64,000 nucleotides of DNA from Melastoma dodecandrum (taxonomy: Eukaryota > Streptophyta > Magnoliopsida > Myrtales > Melastomataceae), in contig JARUPY010000564.1 of assembly GCA_029817715.1 (NCBI GenBank), positions 124,001-188,000 of the forward strand, given 5' to 3'. The position numbers were made by a program, and so were the translations under genes. Under the pieces are notes generated by a model. That model saw nothing but the letters and a program-made list of their open reading frames with translations. It made no database searches and was not told where the DNA came from. Below, piece after piece: positions 21,500-31,891 of the stretch (positions within the stretch are counted from its first letter, which is position 1; the number at the start of each line of letters is the position of its first letter).

Positions 21500-22251
21500 A
21501 TGGCATTACTCAATCCTCCTCCTCCTCATCAATTTCAATCCTCTTCTTACATCCCCGGGACATTATCACCATCCCTTACCAGCCCTTGTATTTCAATCCT
21601 GACCCCAAGGAGGAATTCTTACCCCCATCATGCCTCTGCTACCCGCCGGAGGCCCCTCACTGTCTTCGCCATGTCCCCCAAGCAGAAGGTGAGCCATAAC
21701 CAAACGACGTTCTGTTAGGATATACATGGTCTTTCTCCGCGGGGTGGCGGTGGGGGGATTGATTTCCGGATTCGGGGTGCGTTTTCTATTGTTTTCCTTG
21801 GAAGTAGGTGAATAAGTATGACGACAACTGGAAGAAGGAGTGGTTCGGGGCGGGGATATTCTACGAGGGGAGCGAGGAGGTGGAGGTGGACGTGTTCAAG
21901 AAGCTCGAGAAGCGCAAGGTCCTGAGCAACGTAGAGAAGGCGGGGCTGCTCTCCAAGGCGGAAGGCCTGGGTTTCACGCTCTCGTCCATTGAGAAGCTGG
22001 GCCTGCTCTCCAAGGCGGAGGAACTCGGTCTCCTCAGCCTCTTGGAGAACGCAGCGACCGTATCCCCATCCATCCTGGCGTCGGCCTCGCTGCCGGTGGC
22101 CGTGGCTGCGATCGTGACGGTGGCGGTGATACCGGACGACTCGGCTGCGCTGGTGGCGGTGCAGGCGGTGGTGGCGGGGGCGTTGCTGGTAAGCGCGGCG
22201 GGGCTGTTCGTGGGGTCGGTCGTCATAGGGGGGCTGCAAGAGGCTGATTAA
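21500..22251 (+). CDS. RIQ/DUF1118-type thylakoid membrane protein
   Basis: Two exons, 21500-21688 and 21808-22251, 210 aa. Arabidopsis RIQ1 and RIQ2 (DUF1118) are grana-thylakoid proteins that affect grana stacking and non-photochemical quenching. Exon 1 encodes a Ser/Pro/Arg-rich plastid transit peptide (MALLNPPPPHQFQSSS...). The mature part has GAGIFYEGSEEVEVDVFKKL, repeated LLSKAEGLG/LLSKAEELG helices, two C-terminal hydrophobic segments (LPVAVAAIVTVAVIP; VVAGALLVSAAGLFVGSVV), and ends GGLQEAD, as I recall for this family. The intron is GT-AG with clean phase. Intact. Confidence 0.88.
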
Positions 22252-23085
22252 AAAAATAATAATAAATAAAATACTAAATGACTCTGTAATGGTTTTTTTA
22301 ATGGATTGTTTTTTTTAGAGTAAGATATAATAATAATAAAGAAAAAGAAAATGTAAAATCCTATCGATGTAATGTAAAGTAAACCGAGTTGGAGCAGCTC
22401 TAAATGGGCCTATTAATGGGCTTCTATGTTGCGCGGCGTCTTAGTAATTGGGTATGGGCCGATGATAGATTTGAAGAAGAGGAGAGAGATAAGTCCGTCC
22501 GCAGGGGGGGGGGGCGGTGTTAACGTAACGAGGTTGGAGCCTGACTGAGAGTTTCGTTATCATTCGTGGGATTCCAAATTCGGGCAAAACAGGTGGGTCA
22601 GGGTCAGGGTCAGGGTGGGTGAGAAATGGTGAAGAAAATGGTTACTTTTTCTTTGATAAGTTAGAATAATAATTAATCAGCGTGTGTGTACGGTAAGAAT
22701 CGAATCACTTCGGTGGAGAGGGCGTAAGTTAGCAAAGCAATGCAAGTTACGAGAAAGTCTTAAAAAAAAAAAAAAAAAAAGCTTGTCCGAAAATTCCCTC
22801 CCCCCTTTTTTTTTCTCTCTCTCTCTCTCTCTCACACTCATACAAAAACAACACGCACGCCACTCGGAGCAGAGAAGGAAGGAGAAGCTTCATTCCCCCC
22901 GTATTAATCTCCTTTTCATTCCTCATCATCATCATCAGTCTCTCCAAAAGACAAATAAGGAAAGGAAAGGGAAGGAAAGGCTAAAGAGCTCCTCCCTCCT
23001 GTGACGGCACCCCAAGTCTCTTGATCTTCGTTTTGTGGGTGGTGTTTGTTTGAGTTCTTGTTAGATTTGAGAGAGAAATAGAGAG
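22252..23085. promoter_or_regulatory. Promoter and leader of the HD-Zip gene
   Basis: Holds an 11-base G run (about 22504-22514), a short GGGTCA tandem (about 22596-22615), an A run (about 22760-22778) and a (CT)n tract (about 22814-22833) followed by a purine/pyrimidine-rich leader. CT-rich tracts just upstream of start sites are common in plant core promoters. Confidence 0.45.
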
Positions 23086-23172
23086 ATGGGCGTGAGCAGC
23101 CCCTGTTCCCAGACCTCCCACATCACAGAGATCATCGTCACCAGCTTCTTCCGCCACAAATTCTCCCCTTAA
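23086..23172 (+). CDS. Upstream ORF in the HD-Zip I leader, 28 aa
   Basis: ATG at 23086 with purine-rich context (AGAG before it) and TAA at 23170-23172, ending 69 bp before the main ATG at 23242. The peptide starts MGVSSPCSQTSH and ends FFRHKFSP. Arabidopsis HAT5/ATHB1 is known to carry a conserved-peptide uORF that represses translation of the main ORF, and this ORF has the same position. I cannot confirm peptide conservation without a comparison. Confidence 0.55.
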   Translation: MGVSSPCSQTSHITEIIVTSFFRHKFSP

Positions 23173-23241
23173 TTCCCATCTCCTCCTGCTGTTTGAGCTT
23201 TCTTTGCTGTTTTCCCTTTTCGGGCCCCGGGATATTCCCCC

Positions 23242-24548
23242 ATGGCTGGCGGCTCGGGTTTCTCTCCCCTGGTCCAGTCCCAGAATCTCCCTTCTGGTCC
23301 CAACCCTTTCTTCTTTCCTGGGTCTGATGCCTTCCCTGGTATGTCTCCCCCATCCCTTTTCTTGTTTATCATTGTGGTCTGAATCCGAGTTGATTGCCGG
23401 GATTCCGGTGGGGGAGTCAAGTGGCTTTCTTTTTGCATGTAAAGCTTGTTGATTTTACAGGATCGGGGTTGTGGTAGGCAAAGCTTTTTTGCTCCTTTTG
23501 ACTTTGAAATGGCGATCGACAGATTTGCGCTGGCTCTGGTTTAAGGAAGTTGTCGCTGGTTTGACCAATTTGATGTTGGAATCTGAATTGTCTGCTGATT
23601 CTGTCGAGCTTTGTTGTCATCCAGGCGAACGTGTGATGCTTAGCTTCGAGGATGCCCGTGGAGGCGATGTTAAATCCGGCCGATCCTTCGTTCGATCCTT
23701 TGAGACGACGGAAGATGACCTTGACAACTATTACCTTCAACAACCGAATAAGAAGAGACGCTTGACGGCAGATCAGGTCCAGTTTCTCGAGGAGAGTTTT
23801 GAGAACGAGAATAAGCTCGAGCCCGAGAGGAAGGTCCAGCTCGCCAAGGAACTGGGGCTGCAGCCTCGGCAGATTGCGATCTGGTTCCAGAACCGCCGTG
23901 CCCGGTGGAAGACGAAGCAACTCGAGAAGGAATACGACACCTTGCAAGCCAGCTATAATTCCCTCAAGACAGATTTCGAAGCACTTGTCAAAGAGAGGGA
24001 TCAGTTGAAAGATCAGGCAAGTGTTTCCGTCCTAACCCACGTTGTTCTGTTTGTTTCGTTTTCTAAGTGCCAGTTTGAAACTAAAAAGCATCCGACAACA
24101 ATCGATTTGTGATTGGATTCGTTCCTAGCAGGTCCATGACCTGACCGATAAGCTGCAACTCAAGGGGAAACAAGTCGAAAACTCCGACATAGCAAGGAAG
24201 GCGTCGGAAGGGCTCGTCCAAATTCCAATCACGGAATCTGTCTCCAAAGGACAAGTTTCGAGATTTCCAAACATCCTCCAGACCAAGCACGAGGAAATCT
24301 GTTCCACAAAGAGCGATGTTCTAGATTCCGATAGCCCACGTTACACGAACTGTGACCACTCGTCGCTGTTAGAGCCAGGGGATGCTTCCTATGCGTTCGA
24401 GCCAGACAGGTCGGACATATCCCAGGACGAAGAGGACAACCTAATGCTGGGGAGCAACCATTTCGCAGACTCGCCCGAGGGGAACGCATGTGCTTTCGGA
24501 TTCTCGGCAGCTGCTGATGAGCCAGCGTTCTGGTCATGGTCATATTAA
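23242..24548 (+). CDS. Homeodomain-leucine zipper class I factor (HAT5/ATHB1-like)
   Basis: Three exons, 23242-23338, 23625-24016, 24132-24548; 301 aa. Binds pseudopalindromic CAATNATTG sites as a dimer in the nucleus. The homeodomain is at about residues 74-131 ([33 protein letters not shown]), followed at once by the leucine zipper (about 132-170). A class I-type C-terminus with acidic patches and a terminal Trp motif (FWSWSY) follows; there is no START domain. Intron 2 uses a GC donor (CAG|GCAAGT at 24017), which keeps the zipper in frame ([12 protein letters not shown]). A uORF lies in the leader. Assignment to the HAT5/ATHB1 branch rests on the homeodomain/zipper sequence. Confidence 0.9.
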
Positions 24549-25690
24549 ATTGAAAAAGGGGCGTCAGGTAAGGGTGGGTAGGCTATGAAATATCGGATTA
24601 AGCCCTCCCTGTCCAAGGCTTGAAAGTGTTTTCTTTCTCTTTCTGTTTAAAATTTCCAAATATGATTTGAACACGAGCAAGCTTCAATAAGGGATGATGG
24701 ACCTCCTCACTATATAACGAGCTTTCTTCTCGAATAATAACACTGGACGAGAAAATATTTCGATAAAATAATACTAATTTATCTAAAAATTATGAAATAT
24801 TTTGATTATCAAATTTGATGTTTTTAACACCGAATTAAGTGTATTTAATGAATTTTGAAAGTTGTTAATTTATTTCACGAAATATTTTCTCGTCGAACGT
24901 TATTTTGAAGTATGACTCATACTACTTACATGTTAAGTGGGTATGTATTAAGGCAAGATAGTCTCGGCTACTTTGCGTATATAATAATACTAGGATTATG
25001 AAGGGTTTGACTTACTCCATCGTTCTGCTAAATTCTAATTTTAGTGAGCTTAATTTATTCGATCGTCGTGAGTTACAGTACCTCGTGACAATAATATATT
25101 AAATCTGAAAACCTTTAAATCAAACGAGAAACATCTTAATGAAAGAAAGAAGAAGAGGTTGGAGGTGACCCCAAGCCAAAACCATATGATTTTACTAATA
25201 ATAAGTCCAGTTAATTATATAAGACTTTCTAAGGCTAAGCTCTTGGAAAATGGCTCGTCATTTTTGCGGGACACTATCTTGCCACCATCCCTCGTCCCAC
25301 GTGGATCTCCCGACCAAAGATGATAAGCCCCATCGGAAAACCACAGGGTTGCGGCCACGTTCATCGTGGTGGCCCGGGCCGACAACGACAGCAAGGGCCA
25401 CGTGTCGCCTTCCATGTGGTCCATCCATGTCCGGCCATTCGATGGCGGCCAGAGTCGGTCTGGAGTTTTTTGATAATAATATATGAGAAGGGACGCGATC
25501 GGGTCCAAAAGGGACGTCGCTTTCCGTCTCCCTTTTCAGTAATGAAATTCGGGGTCGGTTCGGGCGTAGCTGTCACCACCATGATGATGATGAAACAATC
25601 ATATTATAATATCAACTTGGTCATAACTCGTTAGAAATGCCTTTCGGAATTTTTGTCCCTCTCATAATTTTTTTCCGACGGAACGTATTT
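24549..25690. other. AT-rich spacer 3' of the HD-Zip gene
   Basis: 1.1 kb. A short inverted-repeat-like pair is visible (GACGAGAAAATATTTCG near 24748 and CGAAATATTTTCTCGTCG near 24878), which could be the ends of a small MITE of about 150 bp. Otherwise no genes. Confidence 0.35.
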
Positions 25691-25826
25691 TGACTCTGAT
25701 AACATATTAAAAATGGTGTCGGGATACCCTACACCTAAAAGCTAGTTATTAGGCAAAGGGTCCCAACTCTATTTAAGGTGTTGGCCCATGCATTTTTTAT
25801 CTGGTGTGGGACTATACCAATATGAA
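25691..25826 (-). repeat. TRIM-type LTR fragment with degenerate primer site
   Basis: Read on the minus strand it resembles the TRIM LTR at 36616 (ATAGTCCCACACC, GGGTTGGGACC-like, AACTAGCTTTTAGGTG, CCCGACACC) and is followed by TGTTATCAGAGTCA, a decayed form of the tRNA-iMet primer site TGGTATCAGAGCCA. It is a single truncated copy. Confidence 0.6.
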
Positions 25827-26076
25827 GTTGTTGTTCTTGCAATTCACAACTGAAGTCGTCTTTACATACATGGATAGAGTTAAAACGTGGGAGGCTGATT
25901 CTTGGCCATTCATCCCTCTCGTCTGTGATCAGACGAAGCCTGTTACGAAGACCGCTCTGAATGCCAGTGGCCTCGCTGACACAACTGAAGCCGACCCTCT
26001 TCCTCCCAGCTTCCGTAACGGGGAGTTGGCGGATGTCTGGGGGATTTTTCATACATTCATGGCGGAACAGGAGGCG

Positions 26077-27907
26077 TCAAAACTTGGCATTCTTCTTCAA
26101 GAAAGAAACCATCTCTTGCTGCGTGTCAAAGAGAATGACAAACACCGAACGCAGATGAGGCTTTTCTAATTGATCTTGGGCAACAAAGGGCATAAGCAGC
26201 GAGAGGGATAAAGTTGATAAAGTTCTTACAATAACGCAGAGCAGAATGCAGCCAGTAGCCCCGGGAAACAACGCGTACCAGAAATTCAAGTGATGCAACT
26301 TCACTCCATCGATGAACAGAATCGGCAAGCTAGCAGCTGTATTTCATTGTGTTAGAGAAACACAGAGTTTGCTCTTTGCTCATGATACATTGCTATTACG
26401 ATATACGACTATGTTCAGAAAGGGTAGATGATTAAGCTGTTGAGATGGGGCGAGAACGAACCCGGGGGATGTGTCGAGCGCGTATAGATCATAAAAGCAA
26501 TGGATGCAGACAGTGCCGCACTCCGTGCAAGCCACCCGGGACCAAACAATGACAATGCAAGGACACCGATTGCTGCACAACCTATCTGAGCCATGAAAAT
26601 GTTATACTTCTGCATAGAAGAGGAAGCTGAATCAGTGCTACAATCAGTTAGCAGGTTTTCACCTTAATAGACAATGATAAAACTAGGAAGATATCAACAA
26701 GAAAAATTTCACTCTGACCAGGGAAATTAGCAACCCATACGAACACACTGCTTTCACGGGCTACCATCATGTCTCAAGTTCTTCTAACCCGAGCCCATAA
26801 AAACATGACACGAGTAACAGAAAGGCACGCGTCTTGATTCACAATCACCTCACTGAAAGACTGCTGCTGCTAACTGCATAGGCACAAGCTCATTTCTGCT
26901 CTATAACCAATCATAATAATGTACATAAAGCAAGGCACTCTGAGTCATTATTCTGATTTCGACGTGACGTGAGCATTCGGCTAGAATCGACGGACAAGAA
27001 AGAAACATGAGCGTGATTCTGAGTGTTATACATAACTTCAACCATTTCCCTCGAAAAAATTTACAAAAACACAATCATTAAAGCTCAGGAACAGGATTCT
27101 TCATGAATCATTCTGCAGTCCCAAATCAGACAGTACGGAGTTGAAATCGATGCATGCAAATCCAGGCAGCTTAACACGAGAAACACACTTCTGGGCCCGC
27201 AGGGGTTCCACAAGTTTGTCCTTTGATCACCACGCAATTAGATGAGCCACACACACTCACAGACACTTTTGCACAGAAACGTGAACAAAGGGAAGGGAAC
27301 AAGTACCCGGGCAGACGGGGCGGACGGAGTAGCGAACAGAACTGCACAAACGGCACCCATGGGAGCAATCGTCACCGAGATCCCCCTGGGAGCTAGAATC
27401 TTATCCATCTTTCCAAATATAGCCATTGCTAGAAACGCGCCTGTTGAAAACATTCCCAATCAAATCGACAAAGCAAAATACTTCCCAGTAAACCGATCAT
27501 CCTTAACAAATTCACAGCAATTCCCTCAGTCTTCCATCAAACTACAAGACAAAACGCCCGGAACAAACAAATTTCCCAAGTCAAACAGCAAGAGAATTGG
27601 ACCGAACCGGGAACAGACAGTCAACGCCCGCACCTGCAGCCGGCCAGAGGACGTCGCTGGTCGAGGGAGCATCGGAGGCGCCGTCAGGCTTCCACGTGTC
27701 CCATTGAGGAGTCACCGCGTTGCCCGACGCCGCCGTAACCACCACCACCTCATCCCTTCCTCCTCGCCTTCCCCCGGTGACTACCCTTCCCTCGAAGGCC
27801 GCGATATGGTCTCCCCATTTCGGAGACGACAAAGGACGTAGACGCGGCAGAGAGGGATGGGCCGAGGCTGTCGGGGAGAGGACATTGACGCGGAGCAGCG
27901 ACTGCAT
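26077..27907 (-). CDS. HPP-family integral membrane protein, plastid-targeted
   Basis: Exons 27907-27634, 27440-27307, 26609-26462, 26336-26230, 26118-26077; 234 aa, all GT-AG. The HPP domain has several membrane helices; the Arabidopsis relatives are chloroplast envelope proteins linked to nitrite transport. Typical parts seen: LAPRGISVTIAPMGAVCAVL, FATPSAPSAR, AQIGCAAIGVLALSLFGPGW, IYTRSTHPPAASLP (spanning exons 3 and 4; the HPP tripeptide is here), VKLHHLNFWYALFPGATG. The first 70 residues are Arg/Ser-rich and fit a transit peptide. The chosen Met is the second in frame; the first (27991) would add 28 aa. Intact. Confidence 0.88.
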
Positions 27908-28300
27908 GATGCCTTCGTCTCTTCGGAGGTTGTCCGAAACGATGGGACGGCCAGACGGTGAACTTCTATTTCTATCGCTTCTTTCAAACAATTACTAAAT
28001 AAGATCCCCGAATTTCACGAGTTGTCTCATTTGAGTCCTCTAACGGTTAGCGTTCCTTCAGTTTGTATAGTAACGGCGCCAATAATCCGAACCTGGCAAC
28101 GGCAAATCCATTCGCGAGCTCCGTCCAAAGGGTGCCTTCACACCCGTCGGAAGGTGTTCAGCATGTGAAAATTGATCAACGAACCAAAAGACATGCTACC
28201 ACACCAGCGTGGGGCAGTGCAAATGGTGAAGAGATTCGAGTGGTTTCCTGACGCTGCCGGACACAGCCATGGCGTCTCGGAGCCATTTAGGACGCGCGTC
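27908..28300. other. Upstream region of the HPP gene
   Basis: 393 bp between the HPP start and the non-autonomous LTR element. Nothing recognised. The last five bases (GCGTC) are one copy of the element's target duplication. Confidence 0.4.
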
Positions 28301-28931
28301 TGTTTGAGGATGAAACACGTCGCGATATAACGGGAATTAAGTATTGAATAAAATGTGGTCGCCAATGATGTAAATGAATAGAATAAATATGTAAAGAATT
28401 CACTAATATAAAGAAAAGAAACTTACAGCCATGTTGCAACATTTAAAACTATTACGAATAGTCAAGTTGACAATCAAGCAGCCCTTCGGGTCATAAAATG
28501 ATTGTCTGATTCCTTACAATTAACTAGGGACGACCTATTTATAGACACAAACTAAGTAACCGTCGTCCTAAACACATTTAAACACGTGTTTACTGCACTT
28601 AAAATTGTCATCATAGAGTCCGCGACAGCGTCAAAGTGCTCCTATTGCGACAACGTCAAAGCGCTTCTATGGCAGCAACAACTGCTGTGACGACATCCAT
28701 CGATGACACCTACTTCTACGCCAGCCGTCGATGGAGCTGCTTCTACGCCAGCCGTCGATGGTGCTGCTTCTACGCCAGCCGTCGATGGTGTTGCTTCTAC
28801 TCCAGGATGTCCATTGACGAACCATGAAATTCTTCATCATCAATGACGTTTCTCTCTCGGCTTGCCGTTACACATGGTCTTGTCGATATTAGGCTCGACC
28901 ATGCCCAAAATGTTGTTTTACCTTGTAAACA
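28301..28931 (-). repeat. 3' LTR of the non-autonomous element
   Basis: 631 bp, clearly similar to 29731-30373 over its whole length. It holds three 27-bp repeats (28720-28800). An internal TGGCGACCAC (minus strand, about 28363-28372) lies about 62 bp from the LTR end. TATA-like TATAAATAGG reads on the minus strand near 28535. Confidence 0.88.
28720..28800 (-). repeat. 27-bp tandem repeats, three units (3' LTR)
   Basis: GCCAGCCGTCGATGGTGCTG plus CTTCTAC repeated with 27-bp period at 28720, 28747 and 28774. The 5' LTR has four such units at 30145, 30172, 30199 and 30226. Confidence 0.85.
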
Positions 28932-28946
28932 TTTTGCCCTCTTCCA
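28932..28946 (-). other. Polypurine tract of the non-autonomous element
   Basis: On the minus strand GGAAGAGGGCAAAA directly before the 3' LTR TGTTTAC. The large element at 56 kb has the comparable GGAAGGGGGGCCAAA at the same place. Confidence 0.7.
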
Positions 28947-29706
28947 AACCAAAGATAAGCTATGTTTGGCGGTCCATAACTAATACCTTTCAAGGATAGA
29001 GCCTCGGCATTAGAGGGCGTCCCCACCCTTGGAGTGAGGGCGGCCCCCTCCGCTTCTTCGACATGGCGAAGGGGCTGGTCGATGTTACTCGGGTCGATAT
29101 TACAATTAAACATCAAGTGGAGATCAATGTCAATCGTGGGGTGACCTTCGACGTTTGAGGATTGTCTCTCCTGAGGGGCGAGAACGCCCCTTTGACTTGA
29201 CTATGTGGAAGCTCGTCGATGGTGCCTTGGTCGACGTCTCGATTAGCCATGAAGTGGTATTCGGGTTCGATCAGGGGGTAATATTCAACCCCAAAGAGCG
29301 GACCCTCATAGGGGGTGAGGGCGTCCCCCTCTACATCGACGGCCCTTCGAGGCGAGGAAAGTTCCCTTCGCATCCACACCCCTTCGGAACGAGAACGTTC
29401 CATTGGATTACCCTCAATGGTTATCTGTTCGTTTTCCGTAAGAACAAGCGTTGGATTGAGAATCAATAAATGGAAAGTTTCAAATTATCGACACATAATT
29501 TTCAGGCGCTTCGCTATACAACGAAGGTAAATTTTCATAGTTCGCGTATCCGACTCTTAGAGGGTAATTTCAAAGCCTCATCCGAATCTTCGTCGGCCGA
29601 TCCAACAAATTTTTATCGAAGGTTACATTCGCGTTGCAGTTCAGTCCATGCTCACCGCACCAAAAACATGTTGACATTTCACATGTTAAACGAAACTCGT
29701 TTTCGA

Positions 29707-29724
29707 TTCCCACTGTGGTCGCCA
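29707..29724 (-). other. Primer binding site, tRNA-Arg type
   Basis: On the minus strand TGGCGACCACAGTGGGAA, six bases after the 5' LTR. It is complementary to the 3' end (with CCA) of a plant tRNA-Arg as I recall it (...CCCACTGTGGTCG). A tRNA-Arg primer is reported for Ogre/TAT elements, which supports the lineage call. Confidence 0.75.
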
Positions 29725-29730
29725 AAAACG

Positions 29731-30373
29731 TGTTTACGGAAGACAAACGACGTGATATAACGGGGACTAAGTGTTGAATAAAATGTGATCGCCAATGATG
29801 TAAATGAACATAAGGACTATGTAAAGAATTCACTAACGTAAAGAAAAGAAACTTACAGCCATGTTGCAACACTTAAAACGATTACGAATAGTCTAATTGA
29901 CAATCAAGCAGCCCTTCGAGGTCATAGAATGATTGTCTAGTCCCTTACAATTAACCAGGGACGACTTATTTATAGACACAAACTACGTAACCGTCGTTCT
30001 AAATACATTTAAACACGTGTTTACTACACTTAAAATTCTCATCCTAGCGTCCGCGATTGCGTCAAAGTGCTCCTCCTGCGACAACGTCAAAGTGCGGTAG
30101 CAACAACTGCTGTGACGACACCCTTCGATGGCACTTGCTTCTATGCCAGCCGTCGATGGCACCGCTTCTACGCCAGCAGTCGATGGCACCGCTTCTACGC
30201 CAGCCGTCGATGGTGCTGCTTCTACGCCAGTCGTCGATGCTGTCCAGTATGTCCATCGACGAACCATGAAGTTCTTCATCATCGATGGCGTTTCTCTCTA
30301 GGCTTGCTGTTACACATGGTCTCGTCGATGTTAGGCTCGACCTTGCCCAAAATGTCATTTTACCTTTTAAACA
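29731..30373 (-). repeat. 5' LTR of the non-autonomous element
   Basis: 643 bp partner of the 3' LTR. It carries four 27-bp repeats (30145-30252) instead of three, which accounts for part of the length difference. The LTRs also differ by scattered substitutions, so the insertion is not very recent. Confidence 0.88.
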
Positions 30374-30514
30374 GCGTCCTTGAGTCCCGATGATGCAACA
30401 AAACCTTCTAACGCCTCAAGCTCTCGTTTTCTTAAATCAGAAGACGGAAGAACATCAAAAACAGAGAGTGGCCCGTTGAGTAATAACAAAACATTTCTCC
30501 CCTAAATACGATTA

Positions 30515-31341
30515 TGTTGGGAAAACATCTTCACGAACCGATGGGAAAGCTTCAAATCCGAACGATGAGAGCGGGCGCGATCTAGACAAACCAATGTTAG
30601 CAAAGACCTTCAACGCGTAAGTGCATTCTTTTTAAGGAATTATTCGCCCCCAGTATGAAGTTGCAGCCGGGGAAGTAGCACGAATATCCCTCCAGGAGCA
30701 ATGAAGATCACTAACACGCGATTCTGTAAAACCGAGTGTTTCAACAAGAAGTCTCAAAAGGAAGATGGTGTTTAGATACTTTGAAGCGGGATTAATCCAT
30801 TTCTTCACAAGTATTATATCTTAAATAGATATGGAGACATTAGGAGGAGACATCTCATTTCACGAAGATTCATGTCTAAACAAGAGAACATGTTTCTTCA
30901 TGAAGCAACTCCTTGAAAAACAAAGAGTCATAGTTGTTCGTTAATGGGTGCGAAATTCAAAGATCAAAGGTTGTGTTCCCTCAATGATAACCATATCCAA
31001 TTCTCAATAGCTATCTTTGGTTGTTTTCTATGAACATATACAACCATTCCAATAACACTTCATTCATTCAACAATGTAATCTACACAAACCATTTTATTG
31101 TCAATATGTTTGCTAGTCGGTGTGGCCACACTAATGTTTATATGAGCAAGCGACGTCCTGGTGTGGCCACATGGAAATATGATGTGGCCGCACTAATGTT
31201 TTTTTGAATGACATATACCATCGTGTGGTCGGTGTGGCCATATTAATCCTTCTAGTCACAAAGAACTCCTCGGTGTGGCCACACTGAAATCTGGTGTGGG
31301 CACACCAACTATTATGTTCACCATTGACATTAAAATGTCCA
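30515..31341 (-). repeat. Copia 3' LTR with six GTGTGGCCACAC-type boxes
   Basis: About 827 bp. The upper edge is set by the polypurine tract and the match to the 5' LTR scrap. The lower edge (TGTTGGGAAAACAT on the plus strand) is inferred from copia LTR ends. Near-palindromic GGTGTGGCCACAC boxes occur near 31119, 31160, 31182, 31231, 31272 and 31293. Confidence 0.6.
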
Positions 31342-31891
31342 ATAATCCCCCACTTAGATCACAATGTTGAGAGTAACATCTAAACTTCACAACACTCCAC
31401 ATACAAGATGGTGACATTTTAGATTAAACCACCAATTAGTGCAAACGTCTCAATGTCCTAACGAAATCTTTGGTGTCCGCAGATTAAACCTTGATCTCAT
31501 ATGCTAAGACTGGAGACATCGCACATGAAGCATCGTCCCAAATTCTTAAGAAATTTCCATATACAGCACGATTCTGGGCTTGTGCTCTTTCCTGGGTTCA
31601 TGAATATTTACAAAGTGAAAAACCCGAAACACTTTTGCTTAAGGCGGCATCACCTCGTATGTTCATATAGGCACGATTCCTTTGCTTCCTGCCTCCGTTG
31701 TAATAGGTAACAAAATCGAACCTTGTTAAGAGTATATACTCATCTTCTTTTCCACAACGGTATGCACTACAATTCGGAATGAATGACCCAAGCGGTCAGT
31801 CTAGTGTCTCTAGTCATGTATCGATAACTTGTTATTACCTATTAAACCTCTAGGACAATGGTATAACTGAGTAGAGGTTAGGTACCCGTCA

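Larger units (their letters stand above)
28301..30373 (-). mobile_element. Complete non-autonomous LTR element, TAT-type (family A)
   Basis: A 2,073-bp element on the minus strand: 5' LTR 29731-30373 (643 bp), primer site 29707-29724, internal part 28932-29730 (about 800 bp), polypurine tract next to 28932, 3' LTR 28301-28931 (631 bp). It is flanked by a perfect 5-bp duplication GCGTC (28296-28300 and 30374-30378). Both LTRs have TGTT...AACA ends in element orientation. The internal part has no gag, protease, RT or integrase; the largest frame on the element strand (29466-29113) has no known domain. Its LTRs are close to that of the large element at 56033-56635, which could supply proteins in trans. 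Confidence 0.9.

Noticed and set aside
21715..22239. Minus-strand frames over the RIQ-like exon 2
   Set aside because: Composition mirrors the coding strand; the plus strand matches a known family from start to stop.
25735..26052. 105-codon minus-strand frame downstream of the HPP stop
   Set aside because: It overlaps the HPP 3' flank and a TRIM LTR fragment and shows no domain.
28636..30393. Repeated CTTCTACGCCAGCCGTCGATGG units as a CRISPR-like array or protein repeat
   Set aside because: Contiguous 27-bp tandem repeats without spacers, inside matching LTRs of an element with target duplication.
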